A DNA stretch of 64,000 nt from Vibrio tasmaniensis. Lineage in GTDB: Bacteria; Pseudomonadota; Gammaproteobacteria; Enterobacterales; Vibrionaceae. The translations under genes were made by a program, and so were the position numbers. The notes beneath the pieces were generated by a model. That model was not told where the DNA came from. It saw only the letters and a program-made list of their open reading frames with translations, and did not search any database. The stretch is from contig NZ_AP025513.1 in NCBI RefSeq assembly GCF_024347635.1, positions 1 to 64,000 of the forward strand. Direction: 5' to 3'. Position 1 is the stretch's first letter. Every line of letters begins with the position of its first letter. Shown here one piece after another: positions 34,222 through 41,724 of the stretch.

Positions 34222-34269
34222 CATTGCAGCAATGGATAGTGGTGGTATTCTTTAATCATTGCAACAATG
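34222..34269. promoter_or_regulatory. Paired CATTGCARCAATG palindromes
   Basis: CATTGCAGCAATG (34222-34234) and CATTGCAACAATG (34257-34269) stand 35 bases apart; the second ends eleven bases before the start of the winged-helix gene. A third site is at 30772. They are likely operators for that gene's own product or for a related regulator. Confidence 0.6.
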
Positions 34270-34279
34270 GATAAGACTT

Positions 34280-34558
34280 ATGACTAGATTTAGTGCTGTT
34301 CAAAAAGAGATTTTAACTATTTTGGCTAAAGCCTTTATTGGTGGAGTTAAAGAAGCAAAATCTACAGATGTAAATGCTCTGGTAAATATGAACCTCAAAA
34401 AAGACATTCATCCAAATAACTTCCGTACATCCTGCAAAACTCTGGAGGAACGAGAGTTGATACAAAGGCGTAAAGAGGAATTTGATTGGTTTATTAACAT
34501 CGCTCCCGATGGCTTTGAAAAAGCCTTGGAGTGGATTAATGAAAGCCAGAAGTACTGA
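34280..34558 (+). CDS. Winged-helix-like small DNA-binding protein
   Basis: The 92-residue product from the ATG at 34280 (MTRFSAVQKEILTILAKAFI) is followed by a second helix pair (NNFRTSCKTLEERELIQRRK) and a wing-like EEFDWFINIAPDGFE. That is the layout of small MarR-like or phage-type winged-helix proteins. Paired palindromes just before its start suggest autoregulation. It precedes the parA region and may control partition genes, which is inference. Confidence 0.55.
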   Translation: MTRFSAVQKEILTILAKAFIGGVKEAKSTDVNALVNMNLKKDIHPNNFRTSCKTLEERELIQRRKEEFDWFINIAPDGFEKALEWINESQKY

Positions 34559-34572
34559 GCGAGCATTATAAA

Positions 34573-34593
34573 GGGGTTCTACACCGGAACCCC
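34573..34593. repeat. Solo Tn3-end-like palindrome
   Basis: GGGGTTCTACACCGGAACCC plus C resembles the outer end of the Tn3-family element (GGGGTTGTAAGCCGGAACCC) at most positions. It is also a 7-bp stem-loop that could end transcription of the winged-helix gene. No partner end is visible nearby. Confidence 0.45.
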
Positions 34594-34612
34594 ATAAATA
34601 GTATTATTGTCG

Positions 34613-34659
34613 TATACATCCAATGGTATACATTTATAATGTATACCATTGGATGTATA
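34613..34659. promoter_or_regulatory. 47-bp palindrome 1 upstream of parA (centromere or operator)
   Basis: Arms of 22 bp are perfect around a 3-base centre. The arm begins TATACATCCAATGGTATACA. It shares the core CAAT-GTATACATT-like sequence with palindrome 2, whose start is 118 bases downstream. Confidence 0.75.
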
Positions 34660-34730
34660 TTTTAATGATACTTCTTGCTTGGTTTGAGATGGTTGTATAT
34701 CATGCATCTATACAGTTTGTATTTTTGCAA

Positions 34731-34777
34731 AATATCTCAATTGTTATACATTTTAAATGTATAACAATTGAGATATT
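34731..34777. promoter_or_regulatory. 47-bp palindrome 2 upstream of parA (centromere or operator)
   Basis: Arms of 23 bp are perfect around a single centre base. The arm begins AATATCTCAATTGTTATACA. It ends 21 bases before the parA start, so it overlaps the promoter or leader and suits autoregulation by the partition proteins. Confidence 0.75.
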
Positions 34778-34798
34778 GATTAAGTATACGAGGTTTCT

Positions 34799-35581
34799 AT
34801 GAGAGTGATTACAATCGCAGGTCGTAAAGGTGGTATAAAAAAAACCACTACTACAGTCAATACTGCTTATGAGCTATCGCAAAAAGGAAAGCGAGTTCTG
34901 GTTATTGATTTTGATGGCCAAGGGGACGCGACGAGTTTTTATCGTAGAGATAAAACGGAGTTCTACATAGCTGATGTTTTGTTAGATCGTAAGTTTGATA
35001 TAAATAAAGCTATTTATCCCGCACTCATTAAAGGAGTAGAGCAAGATAAATTGTTCATTATTCCCGCTCGTGGGGGAGATGTTATGTCTAAGTTGAACAT
35101 GGATATGGTTAGTTTACCGAAACGTGAAGAGCGTTTGCTAAGGCATTTAGATTTAGTGAAAGACAAATTTGATTTTGTGTTAATTGATACGAGTCCAGAA
35201 ACTAGTATTTTATCTATGAATGCGGTTATAGCTGCTGATGAGTTTATTTTTCCAACAACGTTTACAGATCGCAGCTTTGAAGGGATCGATGTTCTAATTG
35301 AACATATACAAGATGCTAAATTTATCGATGAAGATGAGATCGATTATCTAATTTTACCGGTTGGTATCGATAAACGAGTTAAGTCCACATATGCATATGG
35401 GCGTGAATATTTGGCTGAACGTTTTCCACATAATATAGCTCAAACTACTGTTTGGCATCGTCAATCTGATTTTGAGAATGCAGAACTAGACCACGTTCCT
35501 GTCTCGGTCTACAAGTCGAGTAGTGCTACTGCTATGTATTACAAAAATTTTGCTAAAGAGGTTATCGATAATGAGTGCTGA
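34799..35581 (+). CDS. parA: ParA-like partition ATPase with altered P-loop
   Basis: The 260-residue protein is of the MinD/ParA class: MRVITIAGRKGG..., Walker A' like motif, VIDFDGQGDATSFY, and LIDTSPETSILSMNAV for Walker B. ParA proteins move plasmid copies apart using ATP. The P-loop reads KGGIKKTT (residues 10-17) where the family has KGGxGKTT, so the Gly before the catalytic Lys is Lys in a run of A bases. This could be a real substitution or a sequencing artefact. Two 47-bp palindromes precede the gene, and the partner gene overlaps its end by eleven bases. Confidence 0.85.
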   Translation: MRVITIAGRKGGIKKTTTTVNTAYELSQKGKRVLVIDFDGQGDATSFYRRDKTEFYIADVLLDRKFDINKAIYPALIKGVEQDKLFIIPARGGDVMSKLNMDMVSLPKREERLLRHLDLVKDKFDFVLIDTSPETSILSMNAVIAADEFIFPTTFTDRSFEGIDVLIEHIQDAKFIDEDEIDYLILPVGIDKRVKSTYAYGREYLAERFPHNIAQTTVWHRQSDFENAELDHVPVSVYKSSSATAMYYKNFAKEVIDNEC

Positions 35582-36011
35582 ATTTGAATCACTATCTTCA
35601 CAAGAACAATTGAAATATTTAATTAATCTTGAAGAAAAAGGGGATAGATTAAAACCTAAACAAAGAGCTTTGAAGAGCCGTTTAGAAAAAGAGCTTCAAC
35701 CTAGCACATCGATGCCGGAAAAAAGTGAAGTTAAAACAAACCTATTTGGTAAGGTTTCGACTTCTGCTGTTAATCCTAAAGCGGTTAGATTTTTACAAAA
35801 AGAACGAGATCTCTTAACCGAACGAACTAATTCATTAAATACCAAAAATCCACATGCGGTGGTAGAGCGTTTAGGGAGCTTAAAAGCGGTTAACGATACA
35901 AGTCTTATTCGAGCTGCGGTTCTGGCGTTGGTCGATATGGACGATAACACCTTGATTGAATACATAAAACAAACCCAATTAAACATGATTGGAAGTGGTA
36001 ATAAATTATAA
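35571..36011 (+). CDS. Putative partition partner (ParB-like role)
   Basis: The 146-residue protein starts at the ATG at 35571 inside the last codons of parA, so translation is coupled. The N-terminal part is helical and charged (MSAEFESLSSQEQLKYLINL), and the C-terminal part (HAVVERLGSLKAVNDTSLIR...) is helical. It is too short for a classical ParB and no family is recognised; it fits the small DNA-binding partners found after plasmid parA genes. Short TATACATTTA repeats follow its stop at 36021-36049. Confidence 0.6.
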   Translation: MSAEFESLSSQEQLKYLINLEEKGDRLKPKQRALKSRLEKELQPSTSMPEKSEVKTNLFGKVSTSAVNPKAVRFLQKERDLLTERTNSLNTKNPHAVVERLGSLKAVNDTSLIRAAVLALVDMDDNTLIEYIKQTQLNMIGSGNKL

Positions 36012-36020
36012 GTATTTATC

Positions 36021-36049
36021 TAGTATACATTTAATGATATACATTTATG
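36021..36049. repeat. TATACATTTA half-site repeats after the partition genes
   Basis: GTATACATTTAATG and ATATACATTTATG are two direct copies of the core found in the arms of the two palindromes upstream of parA. They could be extra binding sites of the partition complex. Confidence 0.5.
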
Positions 36050-36154
36050 TTCTGGTTTTTATGAATAATAGTATGAAGATGAGCACCTTTTATTGCTTGA
36101 ATACTAAACATTTGTAATACTGTGTTTACTGCATATCGCATGTAGTGGGCTATT

Positions 36155-36235
36155 TTATAGCGACAACCAGTTTATCTGGTTCACTAACCAATTTAATCTC
36201 ATAGGGAATCGTCCCTATGGGCGCTTCTCCTGAGT
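36155..36235 (+). repeat. Leading-region intergenic repeat 1
   Basis: TAGCGAC is followed by an ACCAG-TTTAT-CTGGT hairpin, CACTAACCAATTTAA and a perfect CATAGGGA-ATCG-TCCCTATG hairpin, before the gene at 36248. It is the most diverged member of a family of four repeats (36560, 37014, 37482). Confidence 0.55.
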
Positions 36236-36247
36236 AAGGAGACTATA

Positions 36248-36526
36248 ATGGATAAAGAGATGGAAACCGTACAGATTCCTGCTGATAAGTTAGTCGATGC
36301 ATTGCTTCATATGAAGCAATTTGAGCATCACTACGCGACTCAGGAATCGGTTGATAATCTTAAAGAATCAGTTCGAGAGTTAAAGTCTGATACTAATAAG
36401 CGTTTTGACCAGGTCGATAAACGCTTTGATAAGTTAGAAGGTAAGTTAGATCGCTTACAGTGGTTTATCTTAGCTTCCGTTCTTACTCTTTTTTTTAAAG
36501 AACAGATTTTTTCTTTGTTCATCTAA
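36248..36526 (+). CDS. Coiled-coil protein with C-terminal membrane anchor
   Basis: The 92 residues have an AGGAG site before the start. The middle is a heptad-patterned coiled coil (TQESVDNLKESVRELKSDTN and KRFDQVDKRFDKLEGKLDRL), followed by one hydrophobic helix (WFILASVLTLFF) at the end. This resembles tail-anchored coiled-coil proteins common on plasmids and phages, function unknown. It is the first of four small genes, each preceded by a related intergenic repeat. Confidence 0.65.
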   Translation: MDKEMETVQIPADKLVDALLHMKQFEHHYATQESVDNLKESVRELKSDTNKRFDQVDKRFDKLEGKLDRLQWFILASVLTLFFKEQIFSLFI

Positions 36527-36559
36527 ACTAACCTCAATATTCATAGCGGAACTACTCCG

Positions 36560-36606
36560 TGTCTATGCCAGTTTGTCTGGCTTAGGCCAAACGAATTAGC
36601 AATTTT
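36560..36606 (+). repeat. Leading-region intergenic repeat 2
   Basis: The unit reads AGCGGA...TCCG, then GCCAG-TTTGT-CTGGC, then TTAGGCCAAACGAATTA, and lies just before the gene at 36634. It has the same order of hairpins and the same CGAATTA ending as repeats 3 and 4. Confidence 0.65.
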
Positions 36607-36633
36607 AATTATTAATTCAATGTGGGGAAGACT

Positions 36634-36996
36634 ATGAACACTTCATCAATTGCATGTGCTTTAGACTTTATATTTGAATCAAAACCATCAAAATTAACAA
36701 CACATTATCACATGAAATTAGGGGCTTATCTCTCCTTTGCGTATGATGATGTTTACATTTGGTGTTGTGTTAATGAAGCTTGGATAGAAAGTTCGATTGA
36801 TATTCAAGATGCATTAACTTTTAACTTTGAGGAAATGACATCCAATGGCTTATCCTGTATCGGGAAATCCCTTTGCATTTGTGGCGGTGATGCTTTGATT
36901 AATTTGAGTCGTAGTGGCGTTTTTACTGCTGAATGTAAAAGTTGTAACTTTTCTGTTGAGTTGGCTGAAAATGACGCTTTAGCTTGTATAAAGTAA
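36634..36996 (+). CDS. Small zinc-ribbon-like protein of unknown function (120 aa)
   Basis: The start at 36634 has GGGGAAG upstream. The product (MNTSSIACALDFIFESKPSK...) is globular and ends with C-x-C-x(18)-C-x(2)-C-like Cys pairs (LCICGGDALI and FTAECKSCNF) that could bind zinc. No family is recognised. The position between repeated intergenic hairpins, upstream of the ardC-like gene, suits a leading-region gene expressed early after DNA entry; this is inference. Confidence 0.55.
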   Translation: MNTSSIACALDFIFESKPSKLTTHYHMKLGAYLSFAYDDVYIWCCVNEAWIESSIDIQDALTFNFEEMTSNGLSCIGKSLCICGGDALINLSRSGVFTAECKSCNFSVELAENDALACIK

Positions 36997-37013
36997 ACTA
37001 ACCTATCTGAATA

Positions 37014-37064
37014 GCGGATCACCGCTGCTAACGCCATTTCGTATGGCATTAGCCAGCGAATTAG
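37014..37064 (+). repeat. Leading-region intergenic repeat 3
   Basis: The unit has AGCGG-ATCA-CCGCT, then GCCAT-TTCGT-ATGGC and ATTAGCCAGCGAATTA. It is the best conserved member, with two perfect hairpins in tandem, upstream of the gene at 37137. Confidence 0.7.
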
Positions 37065-37136
37065 GCGCACCCTAATGTGAGGTCTTCTATGCACTAATCA
37101 ATTAAAAATGCCGATATAGAGTACGTATTGAAAGAC

Positions 37137-37478
37137 ATGTACTTTGCGACCATATCGCAGACTTACATTAATTTCACTCGTGCCATCGACTTACTTTTCA
37201 CTAGATACACAAGTAGTTCTACTTGCGTTACTTCTAGCCATGAAAAGCAAGTAAAAGCGTTCAACACACCAATCAAAACAAAAAATGCGACACTGGCTTT
37301 TACGTTACACGTATGCGGCTTATATGCTCGTCATGCGAAAAAGCGGGGTGATAAGTCCACGGTGCGTTTGTGTGAAAATTGCGCGAAATGTATCGAAGAC
37401 CATTTACCTGGTTGTGACGAACAAAAAGCCATCTCAACTGTGTTAATGCAATTGAGAGAGGAACCGTCCATTCTTTAA
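37137..37478 (+). CDS. Small Cys-containing protein of unknown function (113 aa)
   Basis: The ATG at 37137 is preferred over the TTG at 37128; neither has a strong ribosome site. The product (MYFATISQTYINFTRAIDLL) is basic and has Cys in HVCGLYARHAKKRG and LCENCAKCIEDHLPGC, again a possible zinc site. I do not recognise the family. It is flanked by intergenic repeats 3 and 4. Confidence 0.5.
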   Translation: MYFATISQTYINFTRAIDLLFTRYTSSSTCVTSSHEKQVKAFNTPIKTKNATLAFTLHVCGLYARHAKKRGDKSTVRLCENCAKCIEDHLPGCDEQKAISTVLMQLREEPSIL

Positions 37479-37481
37479 CCT

Positions 37482-37537
37482 AGCGGGCTACTCCGCGCTA
37501 ATGTCATTCGCTTGGCATTGGCCAGCGAATTATTCAT
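37482..37537 (+). repeat. Leading-region intergenic repeat 4
   Basis: The unit has TAGCGGGCTACTCCGCGCTA followed by ATGTCATTCGCTTGGCATTG and GCCAGCGAATTA, upstream of the gene at 37564. Confidence 0.65.
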
Positions 37538-37563
37538 ATAAATCTAATAATTCAGGATCAGTT

Positions 37564-37767
37564 ATGCTAACCAACCAAGAAATCGCCATTAAGCAAGGTG
37601 CATTTGATATACCGGGCTTTCATGAATCTGTAAAAAGAGATTTTGACGCAGGTTTGATTACGCTAGAAGAGGCGGCTAGGGAGTTTTGTAAAGCTAATTG
37701 GACGCCATATATAAATATGGCATACACAAAAAAACACCTTGGCATTGAAGATCAAACTGCTTGTTAA
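37564..37767 (+). CDS. Small protein of unknown function (67 aa)
   Basis: The start at 37564 (MLTNQEIAIKQGAFDIPGFH) lies after repeat 4 and a weak AGGATC site. It is a short helical protein (DFDAGLITLEEAAREFCKAN) without membrane segment. No family is recognised. It is co-oriented with its neighbours and precedes the ardC-like gene by 118 bases. Confidence 0.5.
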   Translation: MLTNQEIAIKQGAFDIPGFHESVKRDFDAGLITLEEAAREFCKANWTPYINMAYTKKHLGIEDQTAC

Positions 37768-37828
37768 GTTTATAAAAAATCATAGAAGTTGAGGTAAAAG
37801 CTCTTAGGGCTTTTATTGATACGTCCAA

Positions 37829-37854
37829 CCATACGGGAAATTACTCCCGTATGG
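37829..37854 (+). promoter_or_regulatory. 10-bp stem-loop upstream of the ardC-like gene
   Basis: CCATACGGGA and TCCCGTATGG form a perfect stem with a six-base loop, about 30 bases before the gene start. It occupies the same place as the CATAGGGA/TCCCTATG hairpin before the gene at 36248, so it may be a related control structure. Confidence 0.55.
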
Positions 37855-38309
37855 GGGTAGTTTTTCTCATAGAGTGAGAAAAATCATGACGAAATCTACT
37901 AAGAAAACAGTAAGCAAAACACCACGCGATTTTCATCAAGAGGTGACTAATCAAATTATCGAAGCGCTAGAGGCTGGAGTGAAACCTTGGGCTTGTCCTT
38001 GGGATGTGACTCAGTCCGATGGTCTACCTTATAACTTTTCAACAGGTAACACGTATTCAGGAATAAATGTGATGTTGCTTTGGATGAGTGCTCAAATGAA
38101 TCAATTTAGCTCGAATCAATGGCTAACTTTCAAGCAAGCATTAGATCTTGGGGGGAACGTTATTAAAGGTGAAAAGGGGACGCATATTACTTTTTACAAG
38201 TCTTTGGAAAAAGAAAAGACAGTGAATGGTAAAGAGAAAATCGAAACAATTCCTATGTTGAAAACGTTTGTTGTTTTCAACTTGGATCAGATTGAGGGGA
38301 TTGTAGTGG

Positions 38310-39179
38310 TCAAGTAAAACTGGCCACAGTTTTATAAGGGAACCAAAACTGTCGTTCCGACTCATTTGGTGTTAATCCACCATTGTATTGATGTGGACGA
38401 TGCTGGTTGTAATAACCAACCAAATAATCCGTTATTGCTTTCTGTGCCTCTGTAAAACTTCTATAGCCATTCTTTGGTACCCATTCCGTTTTTAAACTTC
38501 TGAACACTCGCTCCATAGGACTATTATCCCAACAGTTCCCTCGACGACTCATACTTTGAGTGATTCGATATCTCCATAGCAACTGACGATATTTTTTACT
38601 CGTATAGTGGCAACCTTGATCCGAGTGGAACATTACACCAGACGGCCTTCCGCGGCTCTCATTGGCCATGGTCAGCGCCTTGCCAGTCAATACACTATCT
38701 GGTGAGTTAGACATTGCCCAACCGATGACTTTTCGTGCGAACAAGTCAATAACAACGGCTAGATAAGACCATCTCTCCCCCGTCCAGATATAAGTCACAT
38801 CGCCACACCAGACTTGATTCGGCTCAGTCACCGCGAACTGACGATTTAACCGGTTAGGTATATGAACATGTTCCTGCTGTGTTTTTTTGTACGTATGTTT
38901 TGCTAGCTGGCAACTGACTAAGTCTAGTTCTTTCATGAACTTACTTGCTCGGTAACGGCTAAGTCGAATACCTCTTGCTGTGACTATGTCAGCAATGGTT
39001 CTCGCTCCAGCGGAACCATTGCTCAGCTCATAAGATCGGCGAACTTCGGCACGAACAAGCACATGCTCTGACGACAGAGATTTATCTCTATTTGCCCAAT
39101 AACGATAACTACTGCGATGAACCCCGAACACTTCGCAAAGCCGTTTCACAGCATAACTCTTCTTGAGTTTCTCGATCAT
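38310..39179 (-). CDS. IS3-family transposase OrfB, copy 2
   Basis: The 289-residue DDE integrase-core protein has Asp in WCGDVTYIW, Asp in MFHSDQGCHYTS and Glu in NSPMERVFRSLKTEW. It opens with the HTH_21-like YAVKRLCEVFGVHRSSYRYW. It overlaps OrfA by four bases. The translation is identical to copy 3. Together with OrfA it should be a functional transposase. Confidence 0.94.
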   Translation of the reverse strand: MIEKLKKSYAVKRLCEVFGVHRSSYRYWANRDKSLSSEHVLVRAEVRRSYELSNGSAGARTIADIVTARGIRLSRYRASKFMKELDLVSCQLAKHTYKKTQQEHVHIPNRLNRQFAVTEPNQVWCGDVTYIWTGERWSYLAVVIDLFARKVIGWAMSNSPDSVLTGKALTMANESRGRPSGVMFHSDQGCHYTSKKYRQLLWRYRITQSMSRRGNCWDNSPMERVFRSLKTEWVPKNGYRSFTEAQKAITDYLVGYYNQHRPHQYNGGLTPNESERQFWFPYKTVASFT

Positions 39180-39526
39180 CGAGAACCGTTCAGGGAGTCT
39201 GACATCAAGAGAGCCGTAGCCTTTTTTAGAATTTCCTTTTCTTCTTCAATGCGTTTGATTTTCTTTTTAAGGTCACGAATTTCTCTTTGCTCTGGAGTGA
39301 GTGGTGATGAATTTGGTGTCTTACCAGCTCTTTCAGCTTTGAGTTGCCTTACCCAGCTTTCTAACGTAGTTTTTCCAATCCCCATTGCTTCGCAGGTTTC
39401 TTTATAGGAACGTCCCTGGTCAAGCACTAGCTGAGCGCATTCAAGTTTAAATTCTGGGTTAAAAGTGCGTCTTTCACGCTTAGTCATAATGTCACCTGTT
39501 TTAGTATCGAGATGATCATACATCAC
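39176..39526 (-). CDS. IS3-family OrfA, copy 2
   Basis: This is the 116-residue DNA-binding subunit, identical in translation to copies 1 and 3, with helix-turn-helix (RSYKETCEAMGIGKTTLESW) and coiled-coil tail. The start used may be the internal Met of MTKRERRTF, which is closer to the usual family length. Confidence 0.92.
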   Translation of the reverse strand: MMYDHLDTKTGDIMTKRERRTFNPEFKLECAQLVLDQGRSYKETCEAMGIGKTTLESWVRQLKAERAGKTPNSSPLTPEQREIRDLKKKIKRIEEEKEILKKATALLMSDSLNGSR

Positions 39527-40110
39527 CTCTTAATCAGGTGGCCAAATTAACTATGCCACTACAGATCACCAAACCAGAGCCTAAAACGGTTCTGAGAGGT
39601 GAGCTTAATTTGAGGGAGGATGTGGAGGATTTCTTTAAAGCGACGGGAGCAACCATCAACTACGTCGGTCAGAAAGCTTTCTTTCGACCATCGACGGATG
39701 AGATTGTTATCCCTGAGCGTGAACGCTTTGAATCAACCGCGAACCTTTACGCTACCGTGATGCACGAATTGACGCATTGGACGGGACACAAATCTCGACT
39801 TAATCGCACAAAGGGAAGCAAGTTCGGTGATAAAGATTACGCGTTTGAGGAGCTCGTTGCAGAACTCGGGTCGGCTTTTTTAATGGCAGATTTTGGGATT
39901 GTAGGCGATGTTCAACATGAATCTTACATTGCGAATTGGCTTGAGGTTTTAAAAAATGATAAACGATTCATTTTTAAGGCGGCGAGTCAGGCATCAAAAG
40001 CGTTTACTCATTTGAAAGAGTACGTTGAAGATGAAAATCAATTAAAAGCAGCATAAATTCAATTTGTTACTTAAATAAATGACATTATTAAATCTATACT
40101 CATTAAAATG

Positions 40111-40137
40111 CCCAATAGTTCGCTATTGGGTTTTTTT
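40111..40137 (+). terminator. Intrinsic terminator after the ardC-like gene
   Basis: CCCAATAG-TTCG-CTATTGGG is followed by seven T. It has the stable TTCG tetraloop and ends the leading-region transcript. Confidence 0.9.
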
Positions 40138-40157
40138 ATGCTTCACTGTAATACTTG

Positions 40158-40188
40158 AAGGTAAGGAATCTCAATGATTCCTTACCTT
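40158..40188. repeat. AAGGTAAGGAATC palindromic block, copy 2
   Basis: AAGGTAAGGAATC pairs perfectly with GATTCCTTACCTT around TCAAT, followed by GAACAATCGC as in the other two copies. Here it leads into an IS66 remnant rather than an IS91 element. Confidence 0.75.
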
Positions 40189-41130
40189 GAACAATCGCTG
40201 TTCAGACAATATGAGCTAGAGCTCAACCGTAAAACGATGAGTCAGTGGATACTGCGTTGCGCTGATAAGGTTGAGCCGTTAATCGCCTTACTGAAAGAAA
40301 CCCTCCTTGCTCAAGATATTCTGTTCGCGGACGAGACCACGTTGACCGTGCTCGATGATGAAAGAAAAGTTACATCTGGTTGTATGGGTGTGGTCCAGAC
40401 CGGGGCGGTAATGCGCAATACCCCGGTATCGTCTTGTTCGACTACCTGGAAGGGAGTCGGGGGCATCACTGCCCTCAATCGTATCTGTCAAATTACACAG
40501 GATACATTCATGTTGATGGGTATAAAGCGTATGAAAAGACAGAGGCGAAGTTGGTGGGTTGCTGGGCGCATGCAAGACGCAAGTTCATAGAGGCAGAGCA
40601 GAGCCAACCAAAAAAGCAAGCAAGGTAAAGGGGGTAAAATCCAGTGGGCCGTCAGTTGGTTCCAAAAGCTCTATCGTGTTGAACAAGCACTCAAAGATAA
40701 GACGAGAGAAGAGCGATATGTTACCCGCCAATCAAATATTCAATCTCTGCTCAATGAGTTCAAGGCGTGGTTAGATAAATCGGTCACTCAGGTGCCCCCT
40801 AAAAGTAAACTGGGTGAGGCGATTAGCTACATACAGTCTCAATCAATGGTCGAAGCTAGTACGAGTTATCGATGATGGCCGGTTAAGCATGGATAATAAC
40901 CGAGCGGAACGTTCAGTACGTCCGTTCACGGTAGGACGGAAACTGGTTGTTCTCTAAGACTCATAATGGAGCACGCGCCAGTGCTGTGCTTACAGCCTAA
41001 TCGAAACCGCGAAGACTAACGACTGTGAGCCGTATGAGTATCTCGAATACGCGCTACGAGAAATCCCGAAACTGAAGAGTGAGGACGACCATGGCCATCT
41101 TCTTCCTTGGAACATGCCAAAAACGGACTA
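40174..41130 (+). pseudogene. Decayed IS66-family transposase (TnpC)
   Basis: Pieces in several frames recall IS66 TnpC: LNRKTMSQWILRCADKVEPL and LFADETTLTVLDDERKV, then IHVDGYKAYEKTEAKLVGCW with AHARRKFIEA, then LGEAISYIQSQ and MDNNRAERSVRPFTVGRK. At least three frameshifts and lost segments separate them, so no enzyme is made. No helper genes tnpA or tnpB of the IS66 type remain. It lies between the ardC-like gene and the RHS locus. Confidence 0.8.
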
Positions 41131-41166
41131 GTCCCCTCCGCCCCGCCCCGAATAGCGTTCAGAATG

Positions 41167-41196
41167 ACAGATACCGCCTTAGTTGGCGGTATCTGT
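41167..41196. terminator. 12-bp stem-loop
   Basis: ACAGATACCGCC and GGCGGTATCTGT form a perfect stem around TTAGTT. There is no clear T-tract on the plus strand. It may end the minus-strand RHS-immunity transcript, whose last gene stops 76 bases away, or belong to the IS66 remnant. Confidence 0.5.
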
Positions 41197-41271
41197 GTTG
41201 ATATTAGAAAGTCAATGAGTCGGTTCGTAGACGCTTACTCTGCATCTAGCTAAAACTTTGCGACAAAAACT

Positions 41272-41724
41272 TTATTTTAGCTTTAAGGATTCAACCCATT
41301 GGTTAGGGACGCCAGAATAGTGATCTCGTAAACGGTCTTCAACATGTTCTGGGTTCCAGACAGCGGCCCGATCCAAGCCTTTACACTGCTCTCTAGTTGT
41401 GGGAATTTCTTCAGAGTTTAAATATAAACAAATTTCATTTGATATAGGATCTTGTTTGAAGAAACTAACCGGCTCTTTTAAGTTGTTATCTATTTCTCTG
41501 TTACCTATGATTTCCCAACGTCCGGAAGTGATAGCATAATTCATTACCCATAACTTAAATAATACAGGTGACCTTATAATTTCGTCGATTGGTAGAAGAA
41601 CATCGGTTTTAACCTCGTAGAAAGCTATAAGCGGTTCTTCTAAAATACGGCCGAAACACAGACTACCATCTTCTAGAGTTATTTTAATAATATCACCGAT
41701 ACGGTATTTTATATTTTTCATCAT
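41272..41724 (-). CDS. Imm26-like immunity protein
   Basis: The 150-residue protein starts with YRIGDIIKITLEDGSLCFGR and ILEEPLIAFYEVKT, the pattern of the Imm26 family found next to polymorphic nuclease toxins. Its start overlaps the RHS stop by four bases (ATGA), so the two are made together. It should bind and block the C-terminal toxin domain of the RHS protein in the producing cell. The C-terminal third (RDHYSGVPNQWVESLKLK) has no recognisable feature. The match is by eye, but the position makes an immunity role likely. Confidence 0.75.
   Translation of the reverse strand: MMKNIKYRIGDIIKITLEDGSLCFGRILEEPLIAFYEVKTDVLLPIDEIIRSPVLFKLWVMNYAITSGRWEIIGNREIDNNLKEPVSFFKQDPISNEICLYLNSEEIPTTREQCKGLDRAAVWNPEHVEDRLRDHYSGVPNQWVESLKLK

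Larger units (their letters stand above)
38302..39563 (-). mobile_element. IS3-family element copy 2
   Basis: The intact 1262-bp element has ends TGTAGTGG... and target duplication GAT (38299-38301, 39564-39566). It inserted within the ardC-like gene and carries complete orfA and orfB. Confidence 0.95.
37886..40056 (+). pseudogene. ardC: ArdC-like antirestriction protein interrupted by IS3 copy 2
   Basis: The 5' part (37886-38301) encodes the N-terminal domain (TPRDFHQEVTNQIIEALEAG, WACPWD, GNTYSGINVMLLW) of the ArdC/DUF1738 family, which binds single-stranded DNA. The 3' part (from 39567 to 40056) encodes the zincin-like domain with VMHELTHWTGH as HExxH metal site and a downstream Glu. ArdC proteins protect incoming plasmid DNA from restriction. 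A 1262-bp IS3 copy with duplicated GAT splits it between the two domains. Without the insertion the protein would be about 300 residues. Confidence 0.88.

Noticed and set aside
40380..40774. Separate small genes after the ardC-like gene
   Set aside because: The frames are pieces of one decayed IS66 transposase in different reading frames.
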